DNA of 64,000 nt, from NCBI RefSeq assembly GCF_001436755.1, contig NZ_AYZD01000011.1, forward strand, positions 62,001 to 126,000, given 5' to 3'. This document shows positions 19,552 through 28,246 of this stretch, in pieces. The position numbers were made by a program, and so were the translations under genes. Every line of letters begins with the position of its first letter. Position 1 is the stretch's first letter. This stretch comes from Liquorilactobacillus aquaticus DSM 21051. Lineage in GTDB: Bacteria > Bacillota > Bacilli > Lactobacillales > Lactobacillaceae. The notes under the pieces are model-generated. The model searched no databases. It was given only the letters and a program-made list of their open reading frames with translations, and had not been told where the DNA came from.

Positions 19552-20265
19552 TCAAATGTTTTTGTGATTTAAGACTCTCGCCAAAAAGTCTCCGATCAAC
19601 TGCACAAGCAACACAAAAATCAATACCAGCAAAGTAGCAACAAATGTGGTGTCGTTTGCAAAACGGTTGTAGCCATAAGCAATTGCCATATTACCTAAAC
19701 CACCGGCACCAATGGCTCCAGCCATTGCTGTTAGGCCAATCAAGCTGATCAACGTAACAGTTGTTACCCTGATCAATTCCGAACGTGCTTCACGCAGGTA
19801 AACATCAAAAACAATATCACTGAAAGTAGCCCCTAAAGATTGCGCGGCTTCAATAATGCCATGATCAACACTAGCCAGTGCCACTTGCACCTGGCGCGCA
19901 TAAAATGGGAAAACACCTAACGAAAGTGGGACAAGCGCAGCTGTTGTTCCGATTTGTGTCCCAACGATTTTCTGTGTAACCGGTGCAATAAACGCCAGTA
20001 AAATAATAAACGGAATAGCTCTGAAAAAGGAAACGACTTTATCGAAGAAACTAAAAGTTCCTCGGTTAGGCAGAATACCATCTGAATCTGTTAAAACAAG
20101 GCCTATTCCAAATACGAGACCTAAAATTCCACCAAAAATAGCAGACCAAAATGTCATATAAAGCGTTTGTCCAATCGCTGGAAGCCACCCACCATCACCG
20201 TTCCAACCTTGATACACAACATTTGGAAAATACTTAGCAAATAATTCAGCCATTGAATACTTCAC
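19552..20265 (-). CDS. metI: Methionine ABC transporter permease
   Basis: A 237-residue inner-membrane permease with about five helices. The [24 protein letters not shown] segment holds the cytoplasmic EAA loop that contacts MetN, and [19 protein letters not shown] is typical of MetI. ATG 20265 lies inside the 3' end of metN (overlap 20 nt), indicating translational coupling. Together with metN and metQ it forms a complete methionine importer. Confidence 0.95.
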   Translation of the reverse strand: MKYSMAELFAKYFPNVVYQGWNGDGGWLPAIGQTLYMTFWSAIFGGILGLVFGIGLVLTDSDGILPNRGTFSFFDKVVSFFRAIPFIILLAFIAPVTQKIVGTQIGTTAALVPLSLGVFPFYARQVQVALASVDHGIIEAAQSLGATFSDIVFDVYLREARSELIRVTTVTLISLIGLTAMAGAIGAGGLGNMAIAYGYNRFANDTTFVATLLVLIFVLLVQLIGDFLARVLNHKNI

Positions 20266-21328
20266 CTTCTTCCACTTTAGTTACAATAATGTCTTGTTCT
20301 TTCAAAAATTTAATAGCTTTTTTACGATTCTCCACGCTTCCTTTAACAATTACAAAAAGCGCACCAACAGGTGTCCCCTGAAGAATTTCGATATTCCCAT
20401 AGATGATGTTGGCAATAACATCAAAATCTTTATACAGCTTAACTATCAAGGATTCGCTAACCGATGAACCGATATAAGTCAATTGAATGCATTCTTGATC
20501 ATCATCAAGCTGTACCAGCTTAGCAGCCTTCAAAGTTGCTAATGCTTTGGAAGAGGCGCTCTCTGTCCCAACAAATTCTCTCGTCAATTTGTGCTTAGCA
20601 TTCGTAAAAATATCTAACAGATTTCCGGTTTCAATAATTTCACCGTTTTCCATGACCGCTACGCGATCTGCAATCCGCTTGACAGCTTCCATTTCGTGCG
20701 TAATCAAAACAACTGTTAAGCCTAATTCATTGTTCAGTCGTTTCAATAAATCGAGAATCTGGATTGTATTCTTAGGATCTAAAGCTGAAGTGCCTTCATC
20801 CGAAATCAATATTTCCGGATCATTTGCCAATGCTCGTGCAATAGCAACACGCTGCTGCTGTCCGCCCGACAACTGTGAAGGATAAGCATTTGCACGGTCC
20901 TCTAAGCCTACCAACTTCAACAGATCTAAGGCTTTAGATGCTATTTCCTTCTCCTTCAACGAGCTGTGCTTAAGTGCAAACTCAACATTTTGAACAACCG
21001 TTTGTTCATTAAGAAGATTAAAATGCTGAAAGATCATTCCTATTTTACGCCGCTTCTTCCTCAACTTGTTAGTTTCAATTACTTTTTCATGTCCATCCGT
21101 GTTTTCATAAAAAAGATCGCCATTAATTTTGGCTTTTCCAGAAGTTGGTTTTTGCAGCAAGTTAATAACTCTTACAAGAGTTGATTTCCCAGCTCCTGAA
21201 TATCCGACAATTCCATAAATATCTCCTCTATTGATATCCAAAGAAACATTTTTTACAGCTTCAATCGTTTGGTTTTTCTGTTTGAAAGTAACACTAATAT
21301 TATCCAGTTCAATAATTTTTTCTGTCAT
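20246..21328 (-). CDS. metN: Methionine ABC transporter ATP-binding protein
   Basis: Energises methionine uptake. I choose ATG 21328 because GAGGTG precedes it by 8 nt, giving [15 protein letters not shown] and 360 residues. The domain order is ABC ATPase with Walker [10 protein letters not shown], signature LSGGQQQR and D-loop region [11 protein letters not shown], followed by a C-terminal NIL (ACT-like) domain from about residue 265, where methionine binds to inhibit transport. The Walker B Glu context DEGTSALD is typical of MetN. Confidence 0.96.
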   Translation of the reverse strand: MTEKIIELDNISVTFKQKNQTIEAVKNVSLDINRGDIYGIVGYSGAGKSTLVRVINLLQKPTSGKAKINGDLFYENTDGHEKVIETNKLRKKRRKIGMIFQHFNLLNEQTVVQNVEFALKHSSLKEKEIASKALDLLKLVGLEDRANAYPSQLSGGQQQRVAIARALANDPEILISDEGTSALDPKNTIQILDLLKRLNNELGLTVVLITHEMEAVKRIADRVAVMENGEIIETGNLLDIFTNAKHKLTREFVGTESASSKALATLKAAKLVQLDDDQECIQLTYIGSSVSESLIVKLYKDFDVIANIIYGNIEILQGTPVGALFVIVKGSVENRKKAIKFLKEQDIIVTKVEEGEVFNG

Positions 21329-21383
21329 ACTGCTGCACCTCATGACTTTCATAAATTGCTGTGTCTGCTCAACAGGGAAGCGC

Positions 21384-22226
21384 CTACTTCAACTTAATAT
21401 CCCATGCTGGTACCTCGGCAGTCCCGTATGCATCCTTAATAGCCTTTTTAGTTGCCTCTGTCTGATAAGCTTTTACAACTTCTTTATAAGCTTTTTTATT
21501 TTTGTCCTTTTTATTTGCCGCAATAATGTTTATCCATTGCTCGGAGTCTTTGTTGACCGGTTCTACATAGATCGCAGACTTATAACTGATTCCGGCAGTC
21601 TGGGCATAGTTACCATTGATAACAGCCGCTGTAACATCTGATAGTGAACGCGCAGTCTGACTTGCATCAAGCTCCTTAATTTGAAGATTCTTAGGGTTTT
21701 TAGCAATCGATTTAACTGTTGCCAGCTTGGTATTAGGCTTCAATGTGATGAGTCCTGCATTCTTCAAAACATACAAGGCACGTGACTCATTGGTTGCATC
21801 ATTTGGGATAGCAATCGTTGCCCCATTTTCGATGTCTTTGACACTTTTTACTTTGTTAGAGTACAGACGAATCGGTATGATAATGGTCTTACCGATTGCT
21901 TCAATACTCGTTTTATTTGCCTTATTCCATGCATCTAAGAAAGCATAGTGCTGAAACGAATTAAGATCAACATTGCCGCTCGTCAATGCCTTGTTAGGCT
22001 GTGAATAGTCAGTAAATTTTTTAAATTTCAAATTAAGATTGTATTTGTCTTTAGCTGTTTTGGAAACGGCCTTCCAAACTTGATCATCTTGTTTAGAACC
22101 TGACATAATTCCGATGGTGACCGTCTCAGCTTCGGCTTTCTTTCCACCGCCAAAACTAAAGTAACCTGCAACAATAATAACTAATAAAATCAGTATCCCG
22201 ATAATGTATTTTAATGATTTTTTCAT
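21384..22226 (-). CDS. metQ: Methionine ABC transporter substrate-binding protein (NlpA family)
   Basis: A 280-residue MetQ/NlpA binding protein; [23 protein letters not shown] and [13 protein letters not shown] are family segments. Unlike typical MetQ lipoproteins there is no lipobox cysteine: residues 7-25 form a hydrophobic helix followed by FGGGKK, so it appears to stay anchored by an uncleaved N-terminal helix. It is the first gene behind the T-box at 22305-22580 and 55 nt upstream of metN. Confidence 0.92.
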   Translation of the reverse strand: MKKSLKYIIGILILLVIIVAGYFSFGGGKKAEAETVTIGIMSGSKQDDQVWKAVSKTAKDKYNLNLKFKKFTDYSQPNKALTSGNVDLNSFQHYAFLDAWNKANKTSIEAIGKTIIIPIRLYSNKVKSVKDIENGATIAIPNDATNESRALYVLKNAGLITLKPNTKLATVKSIAKNPKNLQIKELDASQTARSLSDVTAAVINGNYAQTAGISYKSAIYVEPVNKDSEQWINIIAANKKDKNKKAYKEVVKAYQTEATKKAIKDAYGTAEVPAWDIKLK

Positions 22227-22304
22227 TTAATTTTCTCCCCTATACGTTTTTTTAATTAAATATGAATACGATAAACTAAAGAAGAAGTCTTTTTGGTTTT
22301 CAAA

Positions 22305-22580
22305 CAAAAAAACATCCGTCCTCTAAAAAAGGACGGATGCTCTCCGTGATGCCACCTTCGTTCGCAGCCAGCTCACGCCAGACTACCTCGATAAGATACA
22401 CTGCTGTACTTCACTCCTAAAATAAAGCAGTATAACTTTGCATCATTAACGGACGCAACTCCGTCAGCGGCTAAACATCACCGCTACCATTCCAAGTCCA
22501 TATTCCAAATCTTCATCACACTTCTTCGCACCAACCAGAAGCTCTCTTAGAGAATCCAACATGTACTCTACTCTTCAATA
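22305..22580 (-). promoter_or_regulatory. T-box riboswitch of the metQNI operon, probable Met specifier
   Basis: On the - strand the T-box core reads GAAGGTGGCATCACGG (22341-22359), followed by the terminator GCATCCGTCC-TTTTTTA-GGACGGATG with a T run (about 22312-22341). Stem I contains the conserved GGTGCGA apical loop, and GAATATGGAC places a candidate ATG specifier at 22501-22499. This fits control by uncharged tRNA-Met upstream of methionine uptake genes. Confidence 0.85.
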
Positions 22581-22675
22581 TGTTTATCGTTCATATAATT
22601 ATTATAATCGTATTTTAACTTAATTAAAAAAATTGTCAAGTGTTTTTAACTAAAGATATCTCGGTTTCTCGCAAT

Positions 22676-23515
22676 TCAACGTTCATAAGCCACAATACTT
22701 TTGTTCCTAGAAATAAAAACTTTTTTGAGCCAGTTATCATAAAATCTTCTTTGTGTATCTTCCCAGCTGAAAATAGGTTCTTCCATCTTTTCTGGATATT
22801 TAAAATAATGTTCTGGTTTGACCAAACTCTCTTCATTCTCCGGATAGGCCGCTATTTCACGCTGATATTCTTTCAAAAGCGCTTCTTTATCATACTCCAA
22901 GTGTGAAAATAGAAATGTCTGAGATTCTTCTGCCGCTTCTACCAAAGTCAAACGGTCCTTCATATCTGAAGCCAAAATAGTGAGGGCCTCCTGTTCAGCA
23001 ATCTGCTGGTGGTCCATTTCAGCATAACGAGCATGGGGGGCTAAAAAACCGTCATGAAAATTTTGCAAAAGGGCACTTTCTGAGTGAATGACATTTGGAT
23101 AAATACCAAAAACCTTAGTCGGCATCATATTTTTTTGTATCCCATAGAAATAATTAAGCGCAGCCATAGCTCCCCAGCAAACATATAACTGCTCAATTAG
23201 ACTTTTTTCCAAAGTATCGAGCAGTTTTTCTATTTCAGGCATGTAACGAATTTCTCTGAAATCCAGTTTTTCAATCGGTGCTCCTGAAATAATAAACGCA
23301 TCTTGCTGTTTTACTTCTTCTAAGTCAAGCGGACTGGCAATCTGTTGAAGTCTCTCTGGAACTGACCGTTTTTCGTAGTGTGTTACCGGATAATAAAAAG
23401 TTAAATCAACTGGCATATTTTTATTGGTCAGTACTTTGGCAAATTGTTTCTGCGATTCTTCTTTGTTATGCATCAAATTAAGGATTCCAATTTTTACTCT
23501 TTCCTGCTTTTTCAT
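22676..23515 (-). CDS. MetA-family acyltransferase, probable serine O-acetyltransferase
   Basis: A 279-residue member of the homoserine O-acyltransferase (MetA) family. The nucleophile is C113 in YVCWGAMAALNYFYG, LAPHARYAE is the conserved substrate-binding segment, and H205/E207 in FSHLEYD form the catalytic HxE pair. By family it would be annotated metA. However, a MetA-family protein of Lactobacillus casei was shown to acetylate serine, not homoserine, and here the gene is preceded by a leader peptide with seven cysteine codons. I therefore favour a CysE-type role, making O-acetylserine for cysteine synthesis. Homoserine acylation remains possible. Confidence 0.8.
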   Translation of the reverse strand: MKKQERVKIGILNLMHNKEESQKQFAKVLTNKNMPVDLTFYYPVTHYEKRSVPERLQQIASPLDLEEVKQQDAFIISGAPIEKLDFREIRYMPEIEKLLDTLEKSLIEQLYVCWGAMAALNYFYGIQKNMMPTKVFGIYPNVIHSESALLQNFHDGFLAPHARYAEMDHQQIAEQEALTILASDMKDRLTLVEAAEESQTFLFSHLEYDKEALLKEYQREIAAYPENEESLVKPEHYFKYPEKMEEPIFSWEDTQRRFYDNWLKKVFISRNKSIVAYER

Positions 23516-23597
23516 CGCGTTTCTCCTTTTTACAAGCTGTTTTTAGCCATTAAATCGAATATCTTAATTTCGTTTTCTTCGTCGAAAATACAAAAAA

Positions 23598-23624
23598 GGC
23601 ACCAACCTCAGTGAGATTCGTGCC
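23598..23624 (-). terminator. Attenuator terminator before the MetA-family gene
   Basis: GGCAC/GTGCC closes a stem extended by AATCTCA with TGAGGTT (one U-G pair), followed on the - strand by TTTTTTG. It begins about 40 nt after the leader peptide stop and 80 nt before the acyltransferase start, the position of an attenuator. Confidence 0.8.
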
Positions 23625-23662
23625 TCCAAGCATAGAATTGCTATTTTTAGAAGATGAGCAGC

Positions 23663-23773
23663 TCAACTGCCAATGCAGAAACAGCAATACTCCAAAATAG
23701 ACGTATTCCAAATGCCTGTGCACGAAATACGACAACAACAACTGTGTACTGTTTCTGCATTAAAAGTTCCCAT
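23663..23773 (-). CDS. Cysteine-rich leader peptide (36 aa)
   Basis: The ORF starts at ATG 23773, preceded by GAGGG 6 nt upstream, and ends with TGA at 23663. It has seven cysteines in 36 residues, clustered as SCCCRISC (residues 11-18) and EYCCFC (28-33). A 13-bp inverted repeat inside it, AATGCAGAAACAG with CTGTTTCTGCATT (23749-23761 and 23672-23684 on the + strand), would pair early and late parts of the ORF. Together with the terminator just downstream this is the layout of ribosome-mediated attenuation sensing charged tRNA-Cys. Another frame with a run of valines overlaps but has a poorer SD. Confidence 0.75.
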   Translation of the reverse strand: MGTFNAETVHSCCCRISCTGIWNTSILEYCCFCIGS

Positions 23774-23802
23774 CCTCAACCCTCAATTCTTAATTATGTT
23801 AA

Positions 23803-23831
23803 ATTTTACATTGCTCTTGACTAAAAAGCAA
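23803..23831 (-). promoter_or_regulatory. Promoter of the cysteine leader and acyltransferase gene
   Basis: TTGCTT (-35) and TAAAAT (-10) are 17 bp apart on the - strand. The predicted start near 23796 leaves about 23 nt before the leader ATG, as in the aromatic operon leader. Confidence 0.65.
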
Positions 23832-23904
23832 ACTATTGCTAATTCTTAACCATGTTTTGCACTTTTACATTTATATCTCAATAAGCATTAGCAAATTTCG
23901 TAAC

Positions 23905-26022
23905 TTATATTCCGACTTCTAAAATAATGCTTTGAGCCGCGATAATATCGTCATACAAAATCTTAGTTAAATTTCCACTGTACTTGCCTTCTATATGCCG
24001 ATCTTTTATAAATCCGAGTTCAAATTGCAAGATACTCATTAAATCTACATTTTGCTGTGCCTCAACATCAAGCTGTGTGCGCACATTCAACTTTTCATTA
24101 TTGATTTTTTCACGTAAAGCAATAACTATTCCTTTATCCGAATTTTGTTCATCAACTTTTTCAACAAACAAAGCAACATCATCCGCCGTCACATCATCAA
24201 TCTCTTGCAGAGCTTCTGTCCAACGATGTCGCTGCTCATCATCTCTGTAAATCTGTACGAATGATATTTTTCGTTCAAGTTTTGTAATCTTACCTTGGAT
24301 ATATGTACGCTCCTCTTTATTTGTTGCCTTCAGCTTTTTTCGTTCAAGTTTCCCAATTCGACGTCGGTACTTTCTTACTCGATACTGTACTTTCTGTTTA
24401 TCTGTTAAAAAGAGATTGAGCATTCTTTCCCAAGAGCGATACAACATATGCCAACATCTTATTCTATTTTTAAGTCCTCTCACGGTCTGCTGCTTGTATT
24501 TTCTACCCTCGTTCATTCTATGCCAGAGCTTGATTGCATCCGCTGATAACAAATCATCTTCAATTGCGTTTTCAACCGCGCGATTGCGGACATCATCCAA
24601 TTCCTTAACCACTTTATTCCACGTTTGAGGATCTCGATTATATTTATATACCAGCTGCGTTTGAATGCGGTGTGTCAATTTTTGCCGTCGCTCATCTGAA
24701 ATTTCTAAGGTATTGATATAAGCCAGCGCTGCATTCACAATTTCCTTATATGCTTGATCTAATTCATTGATATCGAACGTTTCTTGCTCTTTAGGTAAGA
24801 TTCTAGGTAGCAGTATCAATGGAACAATCAAGCTGAATAAAATAACTAATGCTGAGATTGTTAAAATGCTTTCTCTAACTTTAAAAATCTGATGATTGGC
24901 TAAATAAAGTGGCAATGAAAAAGCCATCGCAAGAGTTACTGTGCCATGAACTCCTCCTAATGAAAAAACAAGTGCATCCTTAAAAACGTCTTTGGGTATT
25001 TTTTTATTTATTCGCTTTGCATCATAAAGTGCATAAAAATATCTCAGTAACAGCATACCAGCATAAATGAGAAAGGCAATTGTGATAATTCCAACACTTT
25101 TTTCAAGACGAAGACCAAAAACATTTTTCAGAATCGGCACTAGACTCAATCCCAAAATAACAAAAACCACACCATTTAATAATTGTGTAATAACTTTCCA
25201 TAACTGTGTAATCAAATTATTCATTTGAGCAGAAACCAACAGTGTCCGGTTCCGTTCTTCATGATGGATAATTCCTGCAATCACAGCCGCAATAATACCT
25301 GAAACGCCTATTTTTTCTGCTGCAACATAGATTATTAACGGCGTTAAGAGTTGCAACAGAACTTGGGCCGTCATATCATCGAATTGTTTCCGTAGTAAAT
25401 ATTTACGTAATTGAATAACGAAAAAGCCTGCCGCCAAACCAAAAATAATTCCTCCCAAAGCAACAAAACCAAATTTTCGCAAAACCTCACTGACTGAGAG
25501 ATGCCCTGTATTGATCCAAACGATCGCCAATTCTAAAGCAACGATACCAGTCGCATCGTTAAACATTGATTCAAGGTTTAATGAACGTTCAACCTTCGTG
25601 GGCATTATCAGACCATTATTAACCGAGTTTAAGGCAGTCGCATCTGTCGGTGTCACAATTGCTGCCAATGCAAGTGCGATTGCAAATGGCCAATTTAAGA
25701 AATGATGAATCCCCCAACCTATGATGATCATTGTTATCAATGCCAGCATGATTGAAAGGCGCAAGATGTTTTTTATATTTTGCGAGATCGTTTGTTTCTG
25801 TGTCTGCTGTCCCTCAAAAAATAGCAACGGGGCTATGACCAGCATCATAAACCATTCTGGGTCTAAGTTGACTATATAATTGGATAATGATGGTGTCATC
25901 GCGCACAGCAAGCCTAAAATTATTTGCCAAATAGATTGCGGAACAGCAGTAAATTTTTGTGCAATAAAATTCGCCAATATCACAGCCGTGACCAATAAAA
26001 TTATTGAATAAATAAATGTCAT
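23905..26022 (-). CDS. Na+/H+ antiporter, CPA1 (NhaP) family
   Basis: A 705-residue membrane protein. Residues 1-410 form about 12 helices with the ion-binding segments TPTDATALNSV and NLESMFNDATGIV, whose ND pair is diagnostic of electroneutral CPA1 exchangers. The C-terminal 290 residues are cytosolic, charged and largely helical, and probably regulatory. It exchanges cytoplasmic Na+ or K+ for protons. The gene stands alone, with no close operon partner; the flanking gaps show no clear terminator. Confidence 0.92.
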   Translation of the reverse strand: MTFIYSIILLVTAVILANFIAQKFTAVPQSIWQIILGLLCAMTPSLSNYIVNLDPEWFMMLVIAPLLFFEGQQTQKQTISQNIKNILRLSIMLALITMIIIGWGIHHFLNWPFAIALALAAIVTPTDATALNSVNNGLIMPTKVERSLNLESMFNDATGIVALELAIVWINTGHLSVSEVLRKFGFVALGGIIFGLAAGFFVIQLRKYLLRKQFDDMTAQVLLQLLTPLIIYVAAEKIGVSGIIAAVIAGIIHHEERNRTLLVSAQMNNLITQLWKVITQLLNGVVFVILGLSLVPILKNVFGLRLEKSVGIITIAFLIYAGMLLLRYFYALYDAKRINKKIPKDVFKDALVFSLGGVHGTVTLAMAFSLPLYLANHQIFKVRESILTISALVILFSLIVPLILLPRILPKEQETFDINELDQAYKEIVNAALAYINTLEISDERRQKLTHRIQTQLVYKYNRDPQTWNKVVKELDDVRNRAVENAIEDDLLSADAIKLWHRMNEGRKYKQQTVRGLKNRIRCWHMLYRSWERMLNLFLTDKQKVQYRVRKYRRRIGKLERKKLKATNKEERTYIQGKITKLERKISFVQIYRDDEQRHRWTEALQEIDDVTADDVALFVEKVDEQNSDKGIVIALREKINNEKLNVRTQLDVEAQQNVDLMSILQFELGFIKDRHIEGKYSGNLTKILYDDIIAAQSIILEVGI

Positions 26023-26191
26023 AACACTGCCTCCAAACTCATATCAACTACGTACATATGGTAAAATAACCATTCAAAAATTACTGCTCAATTTTTTGAC
26101 GTTCTATTAGAACTTCTGATGGAAATTTTAGGGTATGCGACAGGCTTTTTCAATAATTAACCATAAAATCTGCTAACATGTTTTTAATTAT

Positions 26192-26782
26192 TCAAATTTT
26201 TAACAGGTTTTTTGTTTTCGTTTTTAATGCCGGTATCACTTGCGCATTAAACCATGGATTTTTAGACATCCATATTTGGTTGCGTGGTGAAGGATGTATT
26301 ATTGGAAAATATTCTGGCAGATAGCGCTGATACTCGCGAACGACATCAGTTAATTTGGCAGAACTCTTCAAATTTAAATAATACTTGACTGCGTAACTTC
26401 CAACCAACACTGTCATTTGGATATCAGGCATCGTTTTTAATAAACAAGAGTGCCATTTAGCGGCAAAACCCCTTCTGGGAGGAAGATCTCCTGCTTTTCC
26501 TTTCCCAGGAAAATAAAAATCCATTGGAAGCACAGCGATCTTCCCCGACTGATAAAAAGTCTCATCTGAAACCCCGAGCCATTGCCGTAATCTTATCCCG
26601 CTTGCATCGTTCCAAATAATGTGTGTATCTTGCGCTTTTTTTCCGGGTGCCTGTCCGATAATTAAAATTTTGGCTTTGGGGCTTGCAGAATAAAGCGGTT
26701 TGATACCGCACCGGGTATATGCCGCGTTTTGCGGATCATTACATATTTCTTTATTAATTTCCTTATAGTCCGACTTTACCAA
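26192..26782 (-). CDS. Uracil-DNA glycosylase superfamily protein
   Basis: I prefer the TTG at 26782, preceded by GAGGAGAGGG, giving 196 residues starting at VKSDYKEINKEICN; an ATG at 26836 would add 18 residues with no SD. The motif ILIIGQAPGKKAQ matches motif 1 of the UDG superfamily and IHPSPRNQIW matches motif 2, whose His contacts uracil O2. The active-site residue following GQAPG differs from family 1, so it belongs to the broader UDG-like group of Firmicutes. It probably excises damaged bases, but activity is not certain. Single gene, no partner. Confidence 0.75.
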   Translation of the reverse strand: MVKSDYKEINKEICNDPQNAAYTRCGIKPLYSASPKAKILIIGQAPGKKAQDTHIIWNDASGIRLRQWLGVSDETFYQSGKIAVLPMDFYFPGKGKAGDLPPRRGFAAKWHSCLLKTMPDIQMTVLVGSYAVKYYLNLKSSAKLTDVVREYQRYLPEYFPIIHPSPRNQIWMSKNPWFNAQVIPALKTKTKNLLKI

Positions 26783-26984
26783 TGTAACCCTCTCCTCAGT
26801 AAACATAATCTTTTTTATTGTAGCATTAACCACCATTTTGATCTTGCAAATGAACTTAAAATTTCACCTGGTGTATGCTAATCTACTAGAATTTTTAGAC
26901 AAGAAAAAAAACTCCTTTTCGATTTTAGTTTTGGTTGGTAGTCGAAAACTATTATATCGAAAGGACGTTTTTACTTTAAATTAT

Positions 26985-27800
26985 TTAATTGCTTTCCTGA
27001 TCCAGCATTTTTTTGATAACTGGTACCTGACCTAAAGTTGTCATTTCATCTTTTGATAAGACAACCAAATTAGTATTGGAATTTGCCAAGCCTTCAAAGG
27101 CATGAATACTTTGATCTTTAAAGTAATTGCCATTAACATCTTTCAAACTATCTTGGATCTTATTAATCCGATAGCTCTCAGCATCCGCTCGTGTTTTGGT
27201 TGCTTGTGCTTGAGCCTGAGCTGTTTCAATAAGTGCTCTATTTTGAGCATCTGTAGTCAACTTGATATTCTGTGCTTGTCCCTGTGCCTTGGCAATCGTC
27301 GCGATTCGTTCACGATCAGCAGTCAGTTGTTTGTCCATCGCCTCTTGAATTGCAGCAGAAGGTGTCAGCTCGTCAATATTAACACGGTCAACATTGATTC
27401 CATAAACATTCGTCAGATCTCCAATCGCAGCAGCTAGATCTGCATTTATTTTCGATGTTGAACCGAGTGCATCAGTTAAATCCAAGCGTCCGATAATATC
27501 ACGTAAATGCCCGCGGACCAATTGAGCCATTGATTCGACAGAATCAGTGTTCTCATACGTATATTTTTGTGCATCAGTAACATGATAATTAAGTGTCACA
27601 CTCGCTTTAATATCCGCATTATCTTTAGTAATTACCGAATACTGCGATAGCTGTAAAGGCCTCATTGCTAAGTTGACCGAGCGAATACGTTGAATAAAAG
27701 GAATATAGAAGTGCAATCCTGCTTCGACATTTTTGCGATATTTTCCTAAAGTCTCTACTAATCCCTGACAATTCTGTTGCACAATTTTAATTCCAAACAA
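26985..27800 (-). CDS. SPFH/band 7 (stomatin-like) protein lacking its membrane anchor
   Basis: The start is taken as TTG 27800, 9 nt after GGGGG, giving 271 residues that begin FGIKIVQQNCQGLVETLGKY. The SPFH domain covers about residues 8-185 (PLQLSQYSVITKDNADIKAS, RGHLRDIIGRLDL), followed by an Ala/Gln-rich coiled coil. Family members normally begin with a hydrophobic helix just before GIKIV; here it is absent, and an alternative TTG at 27842 adds only polar residues. It would either bind the membrane peripherally or depend on its partner. It follows the RHH-NfeD gene by 31 nt. Confidence 0.82.
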   Translation of the reverse strand: MFGIKIVQQNCQGLVETLGKYRKNVEAGLHFYIPFIQRIRSVNLAMRPLQLSQYSVITKDNADIKASVTLNYHVTDAQKYTYENTDSVESMAQLVRGHLRDIIGRLDLTDALGSTSKINADLAAAIGDLTNVYGINVDRVNIDELTPSAAIQEAMDKQLTADRERIATIAKAQGQAQNIKLTTDAQNRALIETAQAQAQATKTRADAESYRINKIQDSLKDVNGNYFKDQSIHAFEGLANSNTNLVVLSKDEMTTLGQVPVIKKMLDQESN

Positions 27801-27831
27801 TATAAAATTCCCCCTGTTGCGCCAGACATGC

Positions 27832-28176
27832 TTAAAGTTCAACCGGCCTTAGCGTTAATATATTACCATTGGCTTCAATCACGATATAACTCTTATCCGA
27901 ATTGAAATCCAAATTACTTTCGATCAAGTAACGATAAAAAATTCCGTTAACCTGCACTAAACCATTACTCTGATCAATCTGTTTACTAGAAATAACCTGC
28001 CCAATAAACTGCCGATGCTCAAGTGAAGTCACCGGTTTATCAGTTAGCCCTAATTCATCTTCAATCATTGTCTGAATCATGCTGTTAACGCTTCTGTTCT
28101 GTTCTTTCGCACGTATTTCAAGCTTTTTTTTCAACTCTTGAGGCAACCGTAGTAAAAACGTTGCGGTTTTCTCCAT
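27832..28176 (-). CDS. Ribbon-helix-helix domain fused to an NfeD-like OB domain
   Basis: A 114-residue protein from ATG 28176 (AAGGA 10 nt upstream; a GTG at 28185 is the alternative). Residues 1-45 (MEKTATFLLRLPQELKKKLE, SVNSMIQTMIEDEL) form an Arc/MetJ-type ribbon-helix-helix DNA-binding domain. Residues 70-114 (GLVQVNGIFYRYLIE to NILTLRPVEL) resemble the soluble OB fold of NfeD proteins, the usual operon partners of SPFH proteins. NfeD proteins normally carry transmembrane helices or a protease, not a DNA-binding domain. A palindrome at 28221-28245 lies just upstream, so autoregulation is likely. Confidence 0.65.
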   Translation of the reverse strand: MEKTATFLLRLPQELKKKLEIRAKEQNRSVNSMIQTMIEDELGLTDKPVTSLEHRQFIGQVISSKQIDQSNGLVQVNGIFYRYLIESNLDFNSDKSYIVIEANGNILTLRPVEL

Positions 28177-28220
28177 GAAGATCACTTCCTTGCAAGTTAG
28201 AATCGCTTCATACGATATAT

Positions 28221-28245
28221 TAATGATATCATTTAGATATCATTA
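28221..28245. promoter_or_regulatory. Palindromic operator at the RHH-NfeD/SPFH promoter
   Basis: TAATGATATC-ATTTA-GATATCATTA is a perfect inverted repeat with 10-bp arms. It lies directly after TTGACT (28250-28245 on the - strand), a probable -35 element overlapping the helicase stop codon. It is the natural target for the RHH domain encoded 45 bp downstream. Confidence 0.65.
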
Positions 28246-28246
28246 G

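Noticed and set aside
22305-22580. S-box (SAM-I) or SMK riboswitch upstream of metQ
   Set aside because: The T-box core and terminator are clear and account for the leader; the SAM riboswitch cores are not present.
23647-23760. Alternative leader ORF starting MQKQYTVVVVVF on the - strand, suggesting a valine leader
   Set aside because: Its ATG lacks a well-spaced SD and lies inside the cysteine frame, which starts closer to the promoter with a good SD and fits the downstream gene better.
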